From contig NZ_FUYX01000016.1 of assembly GCF_900168195.1 (NCBI RefSeq), forward strand, positions 44,270-108,269: DNA of 64,000 nucleotides, given 5' to 3'. The notes below the pieces were generated by a model that saw nothing but the letters and a program-made list of their open reading frames with translations, made no database searches and was not told the origin of the DNA. Position numbers and translations under genes: made by a program. The DNA is from Allobosea thiooxidans (GTDB taxonomy: Bacteria > Pseudomonadota > Alphaproteobacteria > Rhizobiales > Beijerinckiaceae). Shown in pieces: positions 1-11,975 of the stretch (position 1 is its first letter; the number at the start of each line of letters is the position of its first letter).

Positions 1-1
1 C

Positions 2-448
2 GACAAGAACCTGCGCGAGCTCGCCGAGAAGAAGATCCGCAAGCGCTTTACCTTCTCGCCCGAGGGACTGGCCGAAATCCGCGACTTCCACCAGCGTGTC
101 GCCTCGGCGCTGTCGCTGGCGCTCAACGTCTTCGCCACGCGCGACATCGTGCTTGCCCGCCAGCTCTTCGCCGACAAGGCGGCGATGCGCGAGGCCGAGC
201 GCCATGCCGCCGACAGCCATTTCCAGCGCCTGCGCTCCGGCCGGCCGGAATCGATCGAGACCAGTGCGATCCATCTCGACATCATCCGCGATCTGAAGCG
301 CATCCACGGCCATATCGTCTCGATCGCCTATCCGATCCTGGAGAGCGCCAACGAACTGCGCGAGAGCCGTCTGCGCGAGACGAAGGCGGCAGCCGAGCAG
401 CGCGAGATGCCGTCCGTGCTCATCCCCGCCCCGCATTCGGGTGGTTAG
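2..448 (+). CDS. Na/Pi cotransporter family protein, C-terminal part (5' end outside window)
   Basis: Open from the first base in the frame starting at base 2 and ends at a TAG at 446-448, giving 148 C-terminal residues. The segment is all-helical and charged, with a heptad-like run (about residues 1-120) resembling the PhoU-like cytoplasmic domain found at the C-terminus of NptA/YjbB-type Na+/phosphate cotransporters. The membrane part would lie upstream of the window. No transmembrane stretch remains in the visible piece, so the assignment rests on the PhoU-like helical pattern alone. A free-standing PhoU-like protein is the main alternative. Confidence 0.65.
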   Translation, partial: DKNLRELAEKKIRKRFTFSPEGLAEIRDFHQRVASALSLALNVFATRDIVLARQLFADKAAMREAERHAADSHFQRLRSGRPESIETSAIHLDIIRDLKRIHGHIVSIAYPILESANELRESRLRETKAAAEQREMPSVLIPAPHSGG

Positions 449-470
449 GGCATCCCCAGCGCCTGCGCCC

Positions 471-562
471 GTCATGATCGGGCTTGTCCCGACCATCCAC
501 TCCTTCACTGGTCGAAAGCCGTGTTCAGGACGTGGATGCTCGTCACAAGGGCGGGCATGACG
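471..562. repeat. Intergenic palindromic repeat, family A (copy 1)
   Basis: Starts GTCATGATCGGGCTTGTCCC and ends with a GCATGACGG arm. The two ends are inverted and internal arms around 'cgtggatgc' also pair. It matches the other family A copies in the window and lies between the cotransporter gene and ynfA-like gene. Confidence 0.8.
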
Positions 563-605
563 GTGGCGGAACGATGAGGAGCTTTGCGCGCCGGACGCGC
601 CTCCG

Positions 606-926
606 TCAGCGCGGCGCCGCCAGGATGATCGCCGCGCCGGCGAGGCAGATGGCGCCGCCGGTTAGGTCCCAGCGATCCGGCCTCACGCCTTCGACCGCCC
701 AGAGCCAGCCGAGCGAGGCGGCGATATAGACCCCACCATAGGCGGCGAAGGCGCGCCCGGCCGCGGCGTTCTCGACCAGGGTCAACAGCCAGGCGAAGAG
801 CCCGAGCGACACCAGCCCCGGCACGAGCCACCAGATCGGTTTGCCGAGCCTGAGCCAGCCCCAGAAGGCGAAGCAGCCGGCGATTTCGAAGAGGGCGGCG
901 CCGATATAGGCGGCGATGGTGGGCAT
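606..926 (-). CDS. YnfA family (UPF0060) small membrane protein
   Basis: 106 residues with four hydrophobic segments (about 4-22, 30-50, 60-78 and 86-104), the normal size and topology of the UPF0060/YnfA family. This family is related to small multidrug resistance transporters and sits in the inner membrane. Recognisable family features are the N-terminal AA.FEI.GCFAFW and the [25 protein letters not shown] segments. Transcribed towards the window start, with a family A repeat downstream and a family C repeat upstream. Substrate unknown. YnfA homologues are sometimes annotated as SMR efflux, but function here is inference from family only. Confidence 0.9.
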   Translation of the reverse strand: MPTIAAYIGAALFEIAGCFAFWGWLRLGKPIWWLVPGLVSLGLFAWLLTLVENAAAGRAFAAYGGVYIAASLGWLWAVEGVRPDRWDLTGGAICLAGAAIILAAPR

Positions 927-982
927 GATGTCGTCCGGGCAGGCGCGAACAAGGTTTCCTCGCGGGAGAGCTCAGTCTAAGC

Positions 983-1062
983 CGTCGTTGCGAGCGAAGC
1001 GAAGCAATCCAGGAGCGGCAGGGCTTCAAATCTAGATTGCTTCGCTTCGCTCGTCGTGACGA
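983..1062. repeat. Intergenic palindromic repeat, family C (copy 1)
   Basis: Inverted repeat with GCGAAGCGAAGCAATC on the left and GATTGCTTCGCTTCGC on the right, in the divergent gap between the ynfA-like gene and the flavoprotein gene. Same 'AAGCAATCCAGG' core as the other family C copies. Confidence 0.8.
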
Positions 1063-1090
1063 CTGATGCGCAGGCGAGCAAGTCCGGGAC

Positions 1091-2308
1091 ATGTCAGCAA
1101 AGAACATCGCCATCATCGGCGCAGGCCCCGCCGGGCTGATCGCCGCCGAACGCCTGGCCGGGGCAGGGCACCATGTCACCATTCATGAGCGCATGGCCTC
1201 GCCGGCCCGCAAATTCCTGCTCGCCGGGCGCGGCGGCCTGAATCTCACCCATTCCGAGCCTTTCGATGCCTTTCTCGGGCGCTATCGCGAGGCGCGGGAC
1301 TGGCTGGAGCCGGCGCTGCGCGCCTTCCCGCCTCAGGCGCTGCGCGACTGGGCCGACGGGCTCGGCGCCGAGACCTTCATCGGTTCGAGCGGCCGGGTCT
1401 TTCCGCGCGCGATGAAGGCCTCGCCACTGCTGCGGGCCTGGCTCGGGCGGCTCGACGGGCTCGGCGTGCGGCTCGCCGTCGGCCGGCTCTGGATCGGCTG
1501 GGATGCGGGTGATGCGCTGAGCTTTCGCCGCGCGAACGGCGCAGCCGAGGCCATCCGCCCTGATGCGACGCTTTTGGCGCTGGGCGGCGCGAGCTGGCCG
1601 CGCCTCGGCTCCGATGGTGGCTGGGTGCCGCTGCTGGAAAGCCGCGGTGTCGCGGTCTCGCCGCTGCGGCCGGCCAATGGCGGCTTCACCGTCGCCTGGT
1701 CGCCGCTGATGGAGGAGCGCTTCGCAGGCCAACCGCTGAAACGCATCGTTGTCCGCTTCGGCGGCGAGGAAGCCGCCGGCGAGGCGATGATCGACGCCGA
1801 GGGAATCGAGGGCGGAGCGATCTACGCGCTCTCGGCGCCGATCCGCGAGGCGCTGTGGCGCGACAGTACGGCCGAAATCGCGATCGACCTGCGGCCTGAC
1901 CTGGCCGCGAGCGAGCTCTCCGCCCGCCTCGCCAGGCGCCGCAAGGGCGAGACGCTGAGCAACCACTTGCGCAAGGCCGCGGGCCTCGCGCCGGTCGCCG
2001 TCGCGCTGCTGCGGGAGGCGGCCGGGCCAGCGCTGACGAACGAGCCGGCGGCGCTCGCCGCGCTGATCAAGGCTGTCCCGCTGCGCCTCGCCGCGCCGAT
2101 GCCGATCGCGCGGGCGATCTCGACTGCCGGCGGCATCCTCCGGGACGAGTTCGACGACGGTTTCATGCTGAAGCGGCTGCCGGGCGTCTTCGCGGCCGGG
2201 GAGATGCTCGACTGGGAGGCCCCGACCGGCGGCTATCTGCTGCAGGCGAGCTTTGCGACCGGCGTCGCCGCGGCCGCTGGCATCATGGGCTGGCTGGCCG
2301 AAAGGTAG
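1091..2308 (+). CDS. TIGR03862-type NAD(P)/FAD-dependent flavoprotein (HI0933 family)
   Basis: 405-residue FAD-binding oxidoreductase. The Rossmann dinucleotide motif GAGPAG lies at residues 10-15, followed by the family's AGRGGLNLTHSEP motif (about 46-57) and a C-terminal FAD contact PTGGYLLQASFATG. Length and motif order fit the HI0933/YhiN superfamily, TIGR03862 branch. These are cytoplasmic and lack an assigned reaction. It stands alone, with a family C repeat in front and a small secreted protein behind. The ATG is followed at once by the Rossmann strand, which supports this start. Confidence 0.85.
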   Translation: MSAKNIAIIGAGPAGLIAAERLAGAGHHVTIHERMASPARKFLLAGRGGLNLTHSEPFDAFLGRYREARDWLEPALRAFPPQALRDWADGLGAETFIGSSGRVFPRAMKASPLLRAWLGRLDGLGVRLAVGRLWIGWDAGDALSFRRANGAAEAIRPDATLLALGGASWPRLGSDGGWVPLLESRGVAVSPLRPANGGFTVAWSPLMEERFAGQPLKRIVVRFGGEEAAGEAMIDAEGIEGGAIYALSAPIREALWRDSTAEIAIDLRPDLAASELSARLARRRKGETLSNHLRKAAGLAPVAVALLREAAGPALTNEPAALAALIKAVPLRLAAPMPIARAISTAGGILRDEFDDGFMLKRLPGVFAAGEMLDWEAPTGGYLLQASFATGVAAAAGIMGWLAER

Positions 2309-2465
2309 AGCGCTTCCGCGCCGCCTCCCGAGCAGAGCGCATCGCGCTCCGCCCTGCCGACCCTCCATGGACGACCTGCTTTGATGTCGGCTTGAACCCG
2401 ATCGCATAGCCTCGCAACCAATGATCACCAGCGCGATGCTGAGATCATTAAAGGACACGGTGCTC

Positions 2466-2819
2466 ATGCTGACGAAATTGCGGATCATTGGTTGTGTTGT
2501 CGCGACGCTCGCCCTTTCCGGCGCTGCACTGGCCCAGCAGGCCGGCGGTGGCGGTGGCGGTGGAGGAGGCGGCCAGGGTGGTGACGCCGGTGGCAGCGAC
2601 AATTCGATCATCGAACTGCGCCTTCAGGATCACGAACGGGCTCAGGCGAAGCGGATGCGCGCTGCCAACAACGGCTGCACCCCTGGCGCTGCCTGCAAGG
2701 AGCGGCCTCGCCCGGCCCAGCCCATTATCGAGAACGCCGACGACTGCGGCGGCGAATTCCGGACGGTCCGTGACCGCAGCGGCCACGTCATTCGGCGGGT
2801 CTGCCACTTCAACGGTTGA
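2466..2819 (+). CDS. Small secreted Gly-rich, Cys-containing hypothetical protein
   Basis: 117 residues. I chose the ATG at 2466 because AAGGA (2451-2455) sits 10 bases before it and the protein then opens with a typical Sec signal peptide (charged MLTKLR, hydrophobic core, ALA cleavage site near residue 23). An earlier in-frame ATG at 2421 would bury the signal. The mature part begins with ten consecutive glycines, then a charged helix and four cysteines (NGC, GAAC, DDC, RRVC) that could form two disulfides in the periplasm. I do not recognise a family; function unknown. Confidence 0.7.
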   Translation: MLTKLRIIGCVVATLALSGAALAQQAGGGGGGGGGGQGGDAGGSDNSIIELRLQDHERAQAKRMRAANNGCTPGAACKERPRPAQPIIENADDCGGEFRTVRDRSGHVIRRVCHFNG

Positions 2820-2839
2820 GGGCGGTGCGCATTTGACAT

Positions 2840-2869
2840 CATGCCCGGCCGCGCGAGCAGCCGGGCATG
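2840..2869. terminator. Strong hairpin after the small secreted protein gene
   Basis: Perfect 10-base arms, CATGCCCGGC (2840-2849) and GCCGGGCATG (2860-2869), with a 10-base loop, 20 bases past the stop of the upstream gene. There is no T-run after it, so intrinsic termination is only likely, not shown. Confidence 0.5.
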
Positions 2870-3082
2870 TGGTACCGGAAGCGCTGGTCCGGGGGCAGAA
2901 TGCCTCGACCCTCGGCCGCATCTGGCGCGAATCCACGAACCGGCATGGCCTGCCTCCACGTTCAGGCCGATCGGCACGGCCCAGGATCGCGTCGCGACTT
3001 CCTGTCAACTCCTGTCACCATTCGGCCTGTTCGGCCGCCGCACCCCCTCGCATCCGGCGCGGTTCGGGCCCATATTGCCGCC

Positions 3083-5785
<2,703 letters not shown>

Positions 5786-5825
5786 TAAGTTGTTTTGGAA
5801 GGGTCATTTTCGTTCGAGGGATACG

Positions 5826-6737
5826 ATGCTCCCAAGCGAATTCCCTGTTGTGTACAAATATACGAGCCACGGATCTGCTGATTTAATCATTAGAAATTGT
5901 TCGCTTCGTTTCGGCCGGCCAACCGAAATGAACGATCCTTTTGATGCCTATATCGATGATCTGTTTGACAGTTCATTGAGGGAACGGCATCGAGAGGCTG
6001 CTATTGCGATAGTTGACATGGTCGAAAAGGACCCTGCTGCGCTCTCGCGTTATTTGGGGTTGCCATTCGAGGAAGTGGCGGCCGTATCGTCGATGATGAG
6101 GACGGGTACCGAAGATCAGCGGAACGCGCTTCTTGCTCTGGTTACCTCAACAGCCGTCGAAGATTTGTACCCACGACTGAAGGCAGAGCGCGATGCGCTG
6201 GAAATCCGACGTACGGCGCTGATTGCGCAGTTTCGCGATAGCGGGATTTTTTGCGCGACACGTCGCAAAGACAACCTTCTAATGTGGGCGCACTACGCAG
6301 AGCAGCATCGAGGCGTTGTTTTTGGCTTTAAGCCGGATCCCGCGGTGGACTCGTTTTTGTGTTTGCTAGAACCAGTCGCCTATAGCGCCTCTCGACCAAG
6401 CTTTTACGACCCGATCGACCCGCTTAAAGGCGCTCGTCCTAAGCCCGAGGATATGCGAGCTTTCAATCGGTATTTGACCGCAACAAAAAGCCCCGAATGG
6501 GCTTACGAAGAAGAACTCCGTCTCGTTGTGCCGTCGTTCATTCCAGAAGGGCAGCCAGCAAATTTCTTGCTGTTTCACCCCCACGAATTGGTGGAGCTAT
6601 ACCTCGGCCATCGGTTTGCTCCAGATCGGCGGAATGCAATAGTCGCTGCAGCTAAGTCGTTGAATATTCAAGTGGCGATCTTTCAGGCAAAGATCGCCAG
6701 GGGCGCATATGGGCTAACCTTTGAGCCAATCGCTTAG
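5826..6737 (+). CDS. DUF2971 domain-containing protein
   Basis: 303 residues from the ATG at 5826, which has GAGGGA five bases upstream; a TTG at 5790 in the same frame is less likely. DUF2971 hallmarks are visible: EMNDPFD early, MWAHYAEQHRGVVFGF in the middle and EEELRLV near the end. The biochemical role of this family is not established. Base composition is clearly lower in GC than both neighbours, with many T/A third positions, which suggests recent acquisition. It sits 40 bases after uvrB but is probably a separate unit. Homologues scatter in accessory regions of many bacteria. Confidence 0.85.
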   Translation: MLPSEFPVVYKYTSHGSADLIIRNCSLRFGRPTEMNDPFDAYIDDLFDSSLRERHREAAIAIVDMVEKDPAALSRYLGLPFEEVAAVSSMMRTGTEDQRNALLALVTSTAVEDLYPRLKAERDALEIRRTALIAQFRDSGIFCATRRKDNLLMWAHYAEQHRGVVFGFKPDPAVDSFLCLLEPVAYSASRPSFYDPIDPLKGARPKPEDMRAFNRYLTATKSPEWAYEEELRLVVPSFIPEGQPANFLLFHPHELVELYLGHRFAPDRRNAIVAAAKSLNIQVAIFQAKIARGAYGLTFEPIA

Positions 6738-6823
6738 ATTGCGCCTCATCGCCGTGAACGTCGGTTCCGGCGCGCTGATCGTCAAGCCGCAACGGCGCCG
6801 CAGAGCCTTCTGCTGCAACCGCA

Positions 6824-6872
6824 CACCCTCATCCGGCGCTCCGCGCCACCTTCTCCCATCCGGGAGAAGGAC
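6824..6872. repeat. Intergenic palindromic repeat, family D (copy 1, short)
   Basis: ACACCCTCATCCGGCGCT followed by CACCTTCTCCCATCCGGGAGAAGG, a hairpin of CTTCTCCC/GGGAGAAG. It corresponds to one half of the longer family D element at 7484-7638. Confidence 0.7.
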
Positions 6873-6896
6873 AGCGCCGCGGTTCGTGCGCCTTGC

Positions 6897-7019
6897 GTCA
6901 TGCTCGGCCTTGTGCCGAGCATCCACGTCTTGCGGCGCTGCTGACGGGGGACTTGTCGGAATTGACTCGCGCCGCCATGGCCAAGACGTGGATGGTCGGG
7001 ACAAGCCCGACCATGACGG
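6897..7019. repeat. Intergenic palindromic repeat, family A (copy 2)
   Basis: Begins GTCATGCTCGGCCTTGTGCC and ends with GTCGGGACAAGCCCGACCAT-GACGG. Inner arms ACGTCTTG/CAAGACGT pair. Same layout as other family A copies. Confidence 0.8.
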
Positions 7020-7048
7020 CGTCGGCGCCATCGCCTATCCTCCGCCCC

Positions 7049-7471
7049 ATGACCGTCCCCTCCGCCTTCGTCCATGCCTCGCGCGATCTCGAACGCTTCC
7101 TGCTCGATGCGCGCGATGAGCTCGGCCATGCCACCACGCATCAGACCTGGCAGTCGGTGTTGGCCGTGTTCGTCACCTTCCGGGCGCGGCTGACGCCGGC
7201 TGAGGGGCTCGCCTTCGCCGACGCGCTGCCGCCGCTGCTCGCGGCGATGGTCCTGCAGGACTGGGACCTCGGCCAGCCGACAAAGCCCTTCGCCGACCGC
7301 GCGACGCTGGCGCGGGAGGCGATGGCGTTTCGCGGCGACCACAGCATCCTGCCCGAAAGCGGCATCGCCGATGTCGCGCGGGCGCTGCGCCGGCATGTCG
7401 AACCGCAGGCTTTCGAGCGCGCGCTGGCCAAGCTGCCGCCGGGCGCGCGGGAATTCTGGGCGGTGGAGTAG
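7049..7471 (+). CDS. DUF2267 domain-containing protein
   Basis: 140 residues, alpha-helical. The pattern (helix, TTHQTWQSVLAVFVTFRARLT, then FADALPPLLAAMVLQDWD) fits DUF2267 proteins, which are small cytoplasmic proteins of unknown function in many Proteobacteria. I chose the ATG at 7049 because an upstream extension in frame would simply translate the family A repeat. Flanked by repeat elements on both sides, so transcribed on its own. Confidence 0.75.
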   Translation: MTVPSAFVHASRDLERFLLDARDELGHATTHQTWQSVLAVFVTFRARLTPAEGLAFADALPPLLAAMVLQDWDLGQPTKPFADRATLAREAMAFRGDHSILPESGIADVARALRRHVEPQAFERALAKLPPGAREFWAVE

Positions 7472-7483
7472 GGCACGGGAAAT

Positions 7484-7638
7484 CCTTCTCCCCTCGGGGG
7501 AGAAGGTGGCAGCGCGTAGCGCTGACGGATGAGGGCGGCGCGACATTGCCGTGAAAGGCCCCATCTCGCCAGCGTGCGTCCGCGCCGGGCGCCCTCATCC
7601 GTCCCTGCCGGGGCACCTTCTCCCCCGAGGGGAGAAGG
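7484..7638. repeat. Intergenic palindromic repeat, family D (copy 2, long)
   Basis: Left end CCTTCTCCCCTCGGGGGAGA and right end TTCTCCCCCGAGGGGAGAAG are each near self-palindromic and pair with one another. Between them GATGAGGGCG and GCCCTCATCC also pair. It lies between the convergent DUF2267 and GNAT genes and could end both transcripts. Confidence 0.8.
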
Positions 7639-7679
7639 GAGGAGGCGTTGCGGTTCGGCAGCCCTATCGGTTCCGAACC

Positions 7680-8177
7680 TCAGGCCCCACCGAAAGCCGC
7701 GTGATAGCGCACCGTGCCGGCCGGCAGCGCTGCGCCGAAAGCGAGGCGCATGAAGTATTCCGGCGGCACGCCCTCCAGCACCAGCGCCGGGTCGTTGGCG
7801 AAGCCGAAGCGGCCGTAATAGGCGGGGTCTCCGAGCAGGACGCAGCCTCCGGCGCCATTCTCGCGCAGGCGCCACAGGCCCTCGCGGATCAGCTCCGAGC
7901 CGGTGCCGCCGCGCTGCCGGCCCGGCCGCACCGAGACCGGCCCGAGCCCGAACCAGCCGCGCTCCGCCCCGTCGATCGCCACCGGCGAGAAGGCGACATG
8001 GCCGACGATCTCGCCCTCTTCGACGGCGACGAGCGAGAGCGTCAGCGCCCCGGCCGCGCGCAAGCCATCGACGATCGCTGCTTCGGTGCCGCTGCTATGC
8101 GGCGCGCTCGCGAAGGCTTCGGTGGTCAGGGCGCGGATGGCGTCGGTATCTTCAGGCTGTTCCGGTCTGATGAGCAT
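7680..8177 (-). CDS. GNAT family N-acetyltransferase
   Basis: 165 residues. Gcn5-related acetyltransferase fold: N-terminal IRPEQPEDTDAIRALT, a central beta strand VGHVAFSPV, the acetyl-CoA loop region VRPGRQRGGTGSELIREGL (about residues 84-102) and the GDPAYYGRFGFA segment typical of the YhbS-like branch. Would transfer an acetyl group from acetyl-CoA to an unknown small molecule or protein in the cytoplasm. Upstream on the same strand is a methyltransferase gene 85 bases away, so the two may be cotranscribed. Confidence 0.9.
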   Translation of the reverse strand: MLIRPEQPEDTDAIRALTTEAFASAPHSSGTEAAIVDGLRAAGALTLSLVAVEEGEIVGHVAFSPVAIDGAERGWFGLGPVSVRPGRQRGGTGSELIREGLWRLRENGAGGCVLLGDPAYYGRFGFANDPALVLEGVPPEYFMRLAFGAALPAGTVRYHAAFGGA

Positions 8178-8262
8178 GCTGTCTCCTGTGGCGGACAGGC
8201 ATGCCGGACTTTTCGCGGGAAGTCGAATGAGCGGCGGGGCTGCCGCCGTCCGGGAAGCCGCC

Positions 8263-9069
8263 TCAGGGGGAGATGCCCTGCAGCGCCCAGGCCCGCGCCT
8301 CCAGCGCGATCGTGCCGTCGGGCGCGGTCGGCAGGCTCTCCAGCAGGCGCTGCCGCAGCCGCTCGCGCGCGGCCGGAGGCAGGCTGGCGCAATAGCCCGG
8401 CGCCGGGCCCGCGCCGAGTGTGAAGGGCTGCCAGAAATCGTCGAAGTCGCGGAACAGGGTCGGCACGGTGATCGGCTCGCAGGCGAGGTCGATCAGCCCG
8501 GCGGCGGCGGCGAGCCCGGTCAGCCCCTCCGCCGTGCAGAACGGAAAGCGCCGGTCCTCGCCGAGCTCGGCCGCCTGCGGGTCGAGCGACGCCGCGGCCC
8601 GCCAGAAGGCGCGCATGAACTGGATTCCGCCGCCCGGATAGTCCCAGACATAAAAGGCGACGAGGCCGCCCGGCCGCAGCGCGCGCCGCATCTCCGCCAG
8701 CGCCCGTGCCCGGTCCGGCACGAAATTGAGCATCAGCGCCGAGCCGACGGCGTCGCAGCTCGCCGTCTCGACCGGCAGCGCCTCGGCATGGCCCAGCCGG
8801 AAGGTGACGCGCGGGTCGCCGATGCGCGCGGCCGCCAGCTCCAGGAAGTTCTCGGAGGGGTCTATGGCGACGATGCTGACCGGCACGGCCTCGCCCAGCA
8901 GCGCCTCGGTCAGCGCGCCGGTGCCGCAGCCGACATCGAGCCATTCGAAGCCAGGCAGGGGGTTCAGCCAGTCGACGAAGCGCGGCGCGAGCTCCCGGCT
9001 CCAGCGCCCCATATAGCGGTCGTAGCTCTCGCCGGCCTGCCATGCGTCATGGCGCGTCGGGTCGGCCAT
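8263..9069 (-). CDS. Class I SAM-dependent methyltransferase
   Basis: 268 residues. SAM-binding motif I FEWLDVGCGTGALTEALL lies at about residues 41-58, followed by an acidic strand end IVAIDPS (motif II) and a post-motif DAVGSALMLNFVPD stretch, as in the Methyltransf_11/25 group. The C-terminal half carries a lid region rich in aromatic residues. Substrate not predictable. Located upstream of the GNAT gene on the same strand. Confidence 0.9.
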   Translation of the reverse strand: MADPTRHDAWQAGESYDRYMGRWSRELAPRFVDWLNPLPGFEWLDVGCGTGALTEALLGEAVPVSIVAIDPSENFLELAAARIGDPRVTFRLGHAEALPVETASCDAVGSALMLNFVPDRARALAEMRRALRPGGLVAFYVWDYPGGGIQFMRAFWRAAASLDPQAAELGEDRRFPFCTAEGLTGLAAAAGLIDLACEPITVPTLFRDFDDFWQPFTLGAGPAPGYCASLPPAARERLRQRLLESLPTAPDGTIALEARAWALQGISP

Positions 9070-9225
9070 CGTCGGGCCCTTCGTGATGGGGGTGTCTTAC
9101 CTTACGTCAATTCGATGCGGCGCGCCAGAGCCAACGCAGATGTGATGGCCCGGCGGTGGCCGGATCATGGCAGGCTGCCTACCGGAACGGCGCCCACCGG
9201 GCGCTGCTCGACAGGGAGAGCCTGC

Positions 9226-9612
9226 ATGACGACGCTGAACCGCCGCCGCCTGCCGCTGGCGCTCGCCGCTCTCGGGGTCGCGCTCGCCGGCCCGGCGCTG
9301 GCCCATCACGGCTGGTCCTGGGCCGAGGATGCCCAGACGACCCTGCAGGGCACCATCCGCCAGATTTCGATGGCGCCGCCGCATCCGATGCTGATGGTCG
9401 AGTCGGAGGGCAAGCTCTGGCAGGTCGATCTCGGCAATCCCAACCAGACCGAGCGTTCCGGCTTCCGCGGCGACACGGCCAAGCCGGGCGAGGCCGTCAC
9501 CGTGCTCGGCAATCGCCATCGCGACCGGAGCAAGCTCCAGATCAAGGCGGTGCGCCTGACGATCGCCGGCAAGAACTACGACATGTATCCGGAGCGCATC
9601 CGCACGAATTAG
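9226..9612 (+). CDS. DUF6152 family periplasmic protein
   Basis: 128 residues with a clear N-terminal signal peptide (MTTLNRRRLPLALAAL..., cleavage near ALA|HHGW). The mature protein opens with HHGW, the conserved N-terminal histidine pair of DUF6152, and is otherwise a small beta-rich domain with the conserved GNPNQTERSGF segment. The ATG at 9226 follows a GGGAGAG ribosome site. Function is not established, though the exposed HH start is suggestive of metal binding. The next gene, 22 bases on, encodes a membrane protein, and the two look like one unit. Confidence 0.8.
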   Translation: MTTLNRRRLPLALAALGVALAGPALAHHGWSWAEDAQTTLQGTIRQISMAPPHPMLMVESEGKLWQVDLGNPNQTERSGFRGDTAKPGEAVTVLGNRHRDRSKLQIKAVRLTIAGKNYDMYPERIRTN

Positions 9613-9634
9613 CACCGGCCGGTGCGAGGCGGCG

Positions 9635-10108
9635 ATGGCGGAACTGCTCGAAGCGCTGGGGCATTGGCCGGGCGCGCTGTGGCTGCAGCGCTCCGGCACG
9701 GCCTATCTGTTCGTCAACGCCGCCCATATCCTCGGCATCGGCCTGCTCCTCGGGGCCATCCTGCCGTTGGATCTGAGGCTCGCGAGGCTCATCCGCAGCG
9801 CCCCGCTCGCCATGCTCGCGCCCTTTCTCATCCGCGTCGCCGCCTGCGGCCTGGCGCTGGCAGTTCTGACCGGGGCCTGGCTCTTCACGGTGAAGCCGGT
9901 CGAATATGCCGGCAACCCGGCCTTCCTCTGGAAGCTCGGGCTGCTCGCCCTGGCGTTCGCCAATATCGCGCTCCAGCATCGCGGTGCGGCAATGGAGCGG
10001 GCGGTCGCGACCGAGCGGCTGCCCCGGCGGGTCAGGGGGCACGCGCTCGCCTCGGCCGGCCTCTGGCTCGCAGTCCTCGTCGCTGGCCGCTGGATCGGTT
10101 TCGTCTGA
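9635..10108 (+). CDS. DUF6644/DUF2214-like small membrane protein
   Basis: 157 residues with four hydrophobic segments (about 21-43, 58-83, 95-112 and 133-152). The pattern of an N-terminal short helix ending in W, then AHILGIGLLLGAILPLDLRLARL and a GNPAFLWKLGLLALAFANI segment, is that of DUF6644-type inner-membrane proteins. It follows the DUF6152 gene closely. I infer the pair acts together at the periplasmic face of the inner membrane, but no reaction is known. Confidence 0.7.
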   Translation: MAELLEALGHWPGALWLQRSGTAYLFVNAAHILGIGLLLGAILPLDLRLARLIRSAPLAMLAPFLIRVAACGLALAVLTGAWLFTVKPVEYAGNPAFLWKLGLLALAFANIALQHRGAAMERAVATERLPRRVRGHALASAGLWLAVLVAGRWIGFV

Positions 10109-10121
10109 GGATGGGCCGGGC

Positions 10122-10571
10122 TCAGGCGGCCAGAACGAGCTGCGTCTCCAGTTCGCGGATCGCGGTGCCGAGTTCGGGCTCGTCGACGAGATCGGCGGCG
10201 TCGGCGAGCTTGAACCAGTGCAGGTCGCGCTCGTGCTGCTCCGCCCAGTTCTCGAGCTGCTGCTCGACCTCGAGCAGATAGAGCTTCACCTCGCAGAGGG
10301 TGAAATGATCCCTCATCCGCTTCCAGTAGGTGTAGCGCCCGGCCGGCGTGTCGCTGATGCGGCCGACGACGCCCGCCTCCTCAAAGGCTTCGCGGGCGGC
10401 GGCGTCGTGGTCCTTCAGCCCCTTCATCGGCCAGCCCTTGGGCACGATCCAGCGCCGCGTCGTGCGCGAGGTGACGAGCAGGATCTCGGGCGAGCCGTCG
10501 GCGGCGCGGCGGATCGGCATGGCGGCGATCTGCGACCGCTTCTCCCCCGCTTTCCGCTTCACCTTCTTCAT
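10122..10571 (-). CDS. NUDIX hydrolase
   Basis: 149 residues from the ATG at 10571 (MKKVKRK); a longer start at 10652 is possible but has an unconserved N-terminus. The Nudix box reads PKGWPMKG, then the core REAFEEAGV: the catalytic REXXEE part is intact, but the first Glu of the formal signature GX5EX7REUXEEXGU is Leu, as far as I can align it. Overall it resembles diphosphoinositol-polyphosphate-phosphohydrolase-like bacterial Nudix proteins. Likely hydrolyses a nucleoside-diphosphate-linked compound. Convergent with the DUF6644-like gene, with 13 bases between. Confidence 0.9.
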   Translation of the reverse strand: MKKVKRKAGEKRSQIAAMPIRRAADGSPEILLVTSRTTRRWIVPKGWPMKGLKDHDAAAREAFEEAGVVGRISDTPAGRYTYWKRMRDHFTLCEVKLYLLEVEQQLENWAEQHERDLHWFKLADAADLVDEPELGTAIRELETQLVLAA

Positions 10572-10698
10572 CGACGCCGTACGCCCCTTCCTGGCTGCAC
10601 ATTCGTCCGGCTCCGAATCACAGATGTACGCCGGAACGAATAAATATTGCATCGCTTCGGCAAATTGGAAGGGGCGTTCTGTCGCTCGCTGGGGGATT

Positions 10699-11895
<1,197 letters not shown>

Positions 11896-11975
11896 CAAGT
11901 TCTCCTCTGTCGATCGGGCAGAGGAGATACGACAAGCCGCGCCGATGGCCAAATCCGGCGGAGTTCAGCCGGCAA

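Larger units (their letters stand above)
6738..7048. other. Intergenic stretch holding two repeat elements
   Basis: 311 bases without a gene. It contains a family D element (6824-6872) and a family A element (6897-7019). The rest shows no coding pattern or promoter I can identify. Apparent reading frames here are translations of the repeats. Confidence 0.7.

Noticed and set aside
2820..3082. LexA (SOS) box upstream of uvrB
   Set aside because: I looked for the alphaproteobacterial GTTC-N7-GTTC pattern. Only single GTTC occurrences were seen, without the correctly spaced partner.
9612..9625. Perfect palindrome GCACCGGCCGGTGC after the DUF6152 gene as a terminator
   Set aside because: It has no loop or T-run and lies 9 bases before the next start in an apparent two-gene unit, so termination is unlikely.
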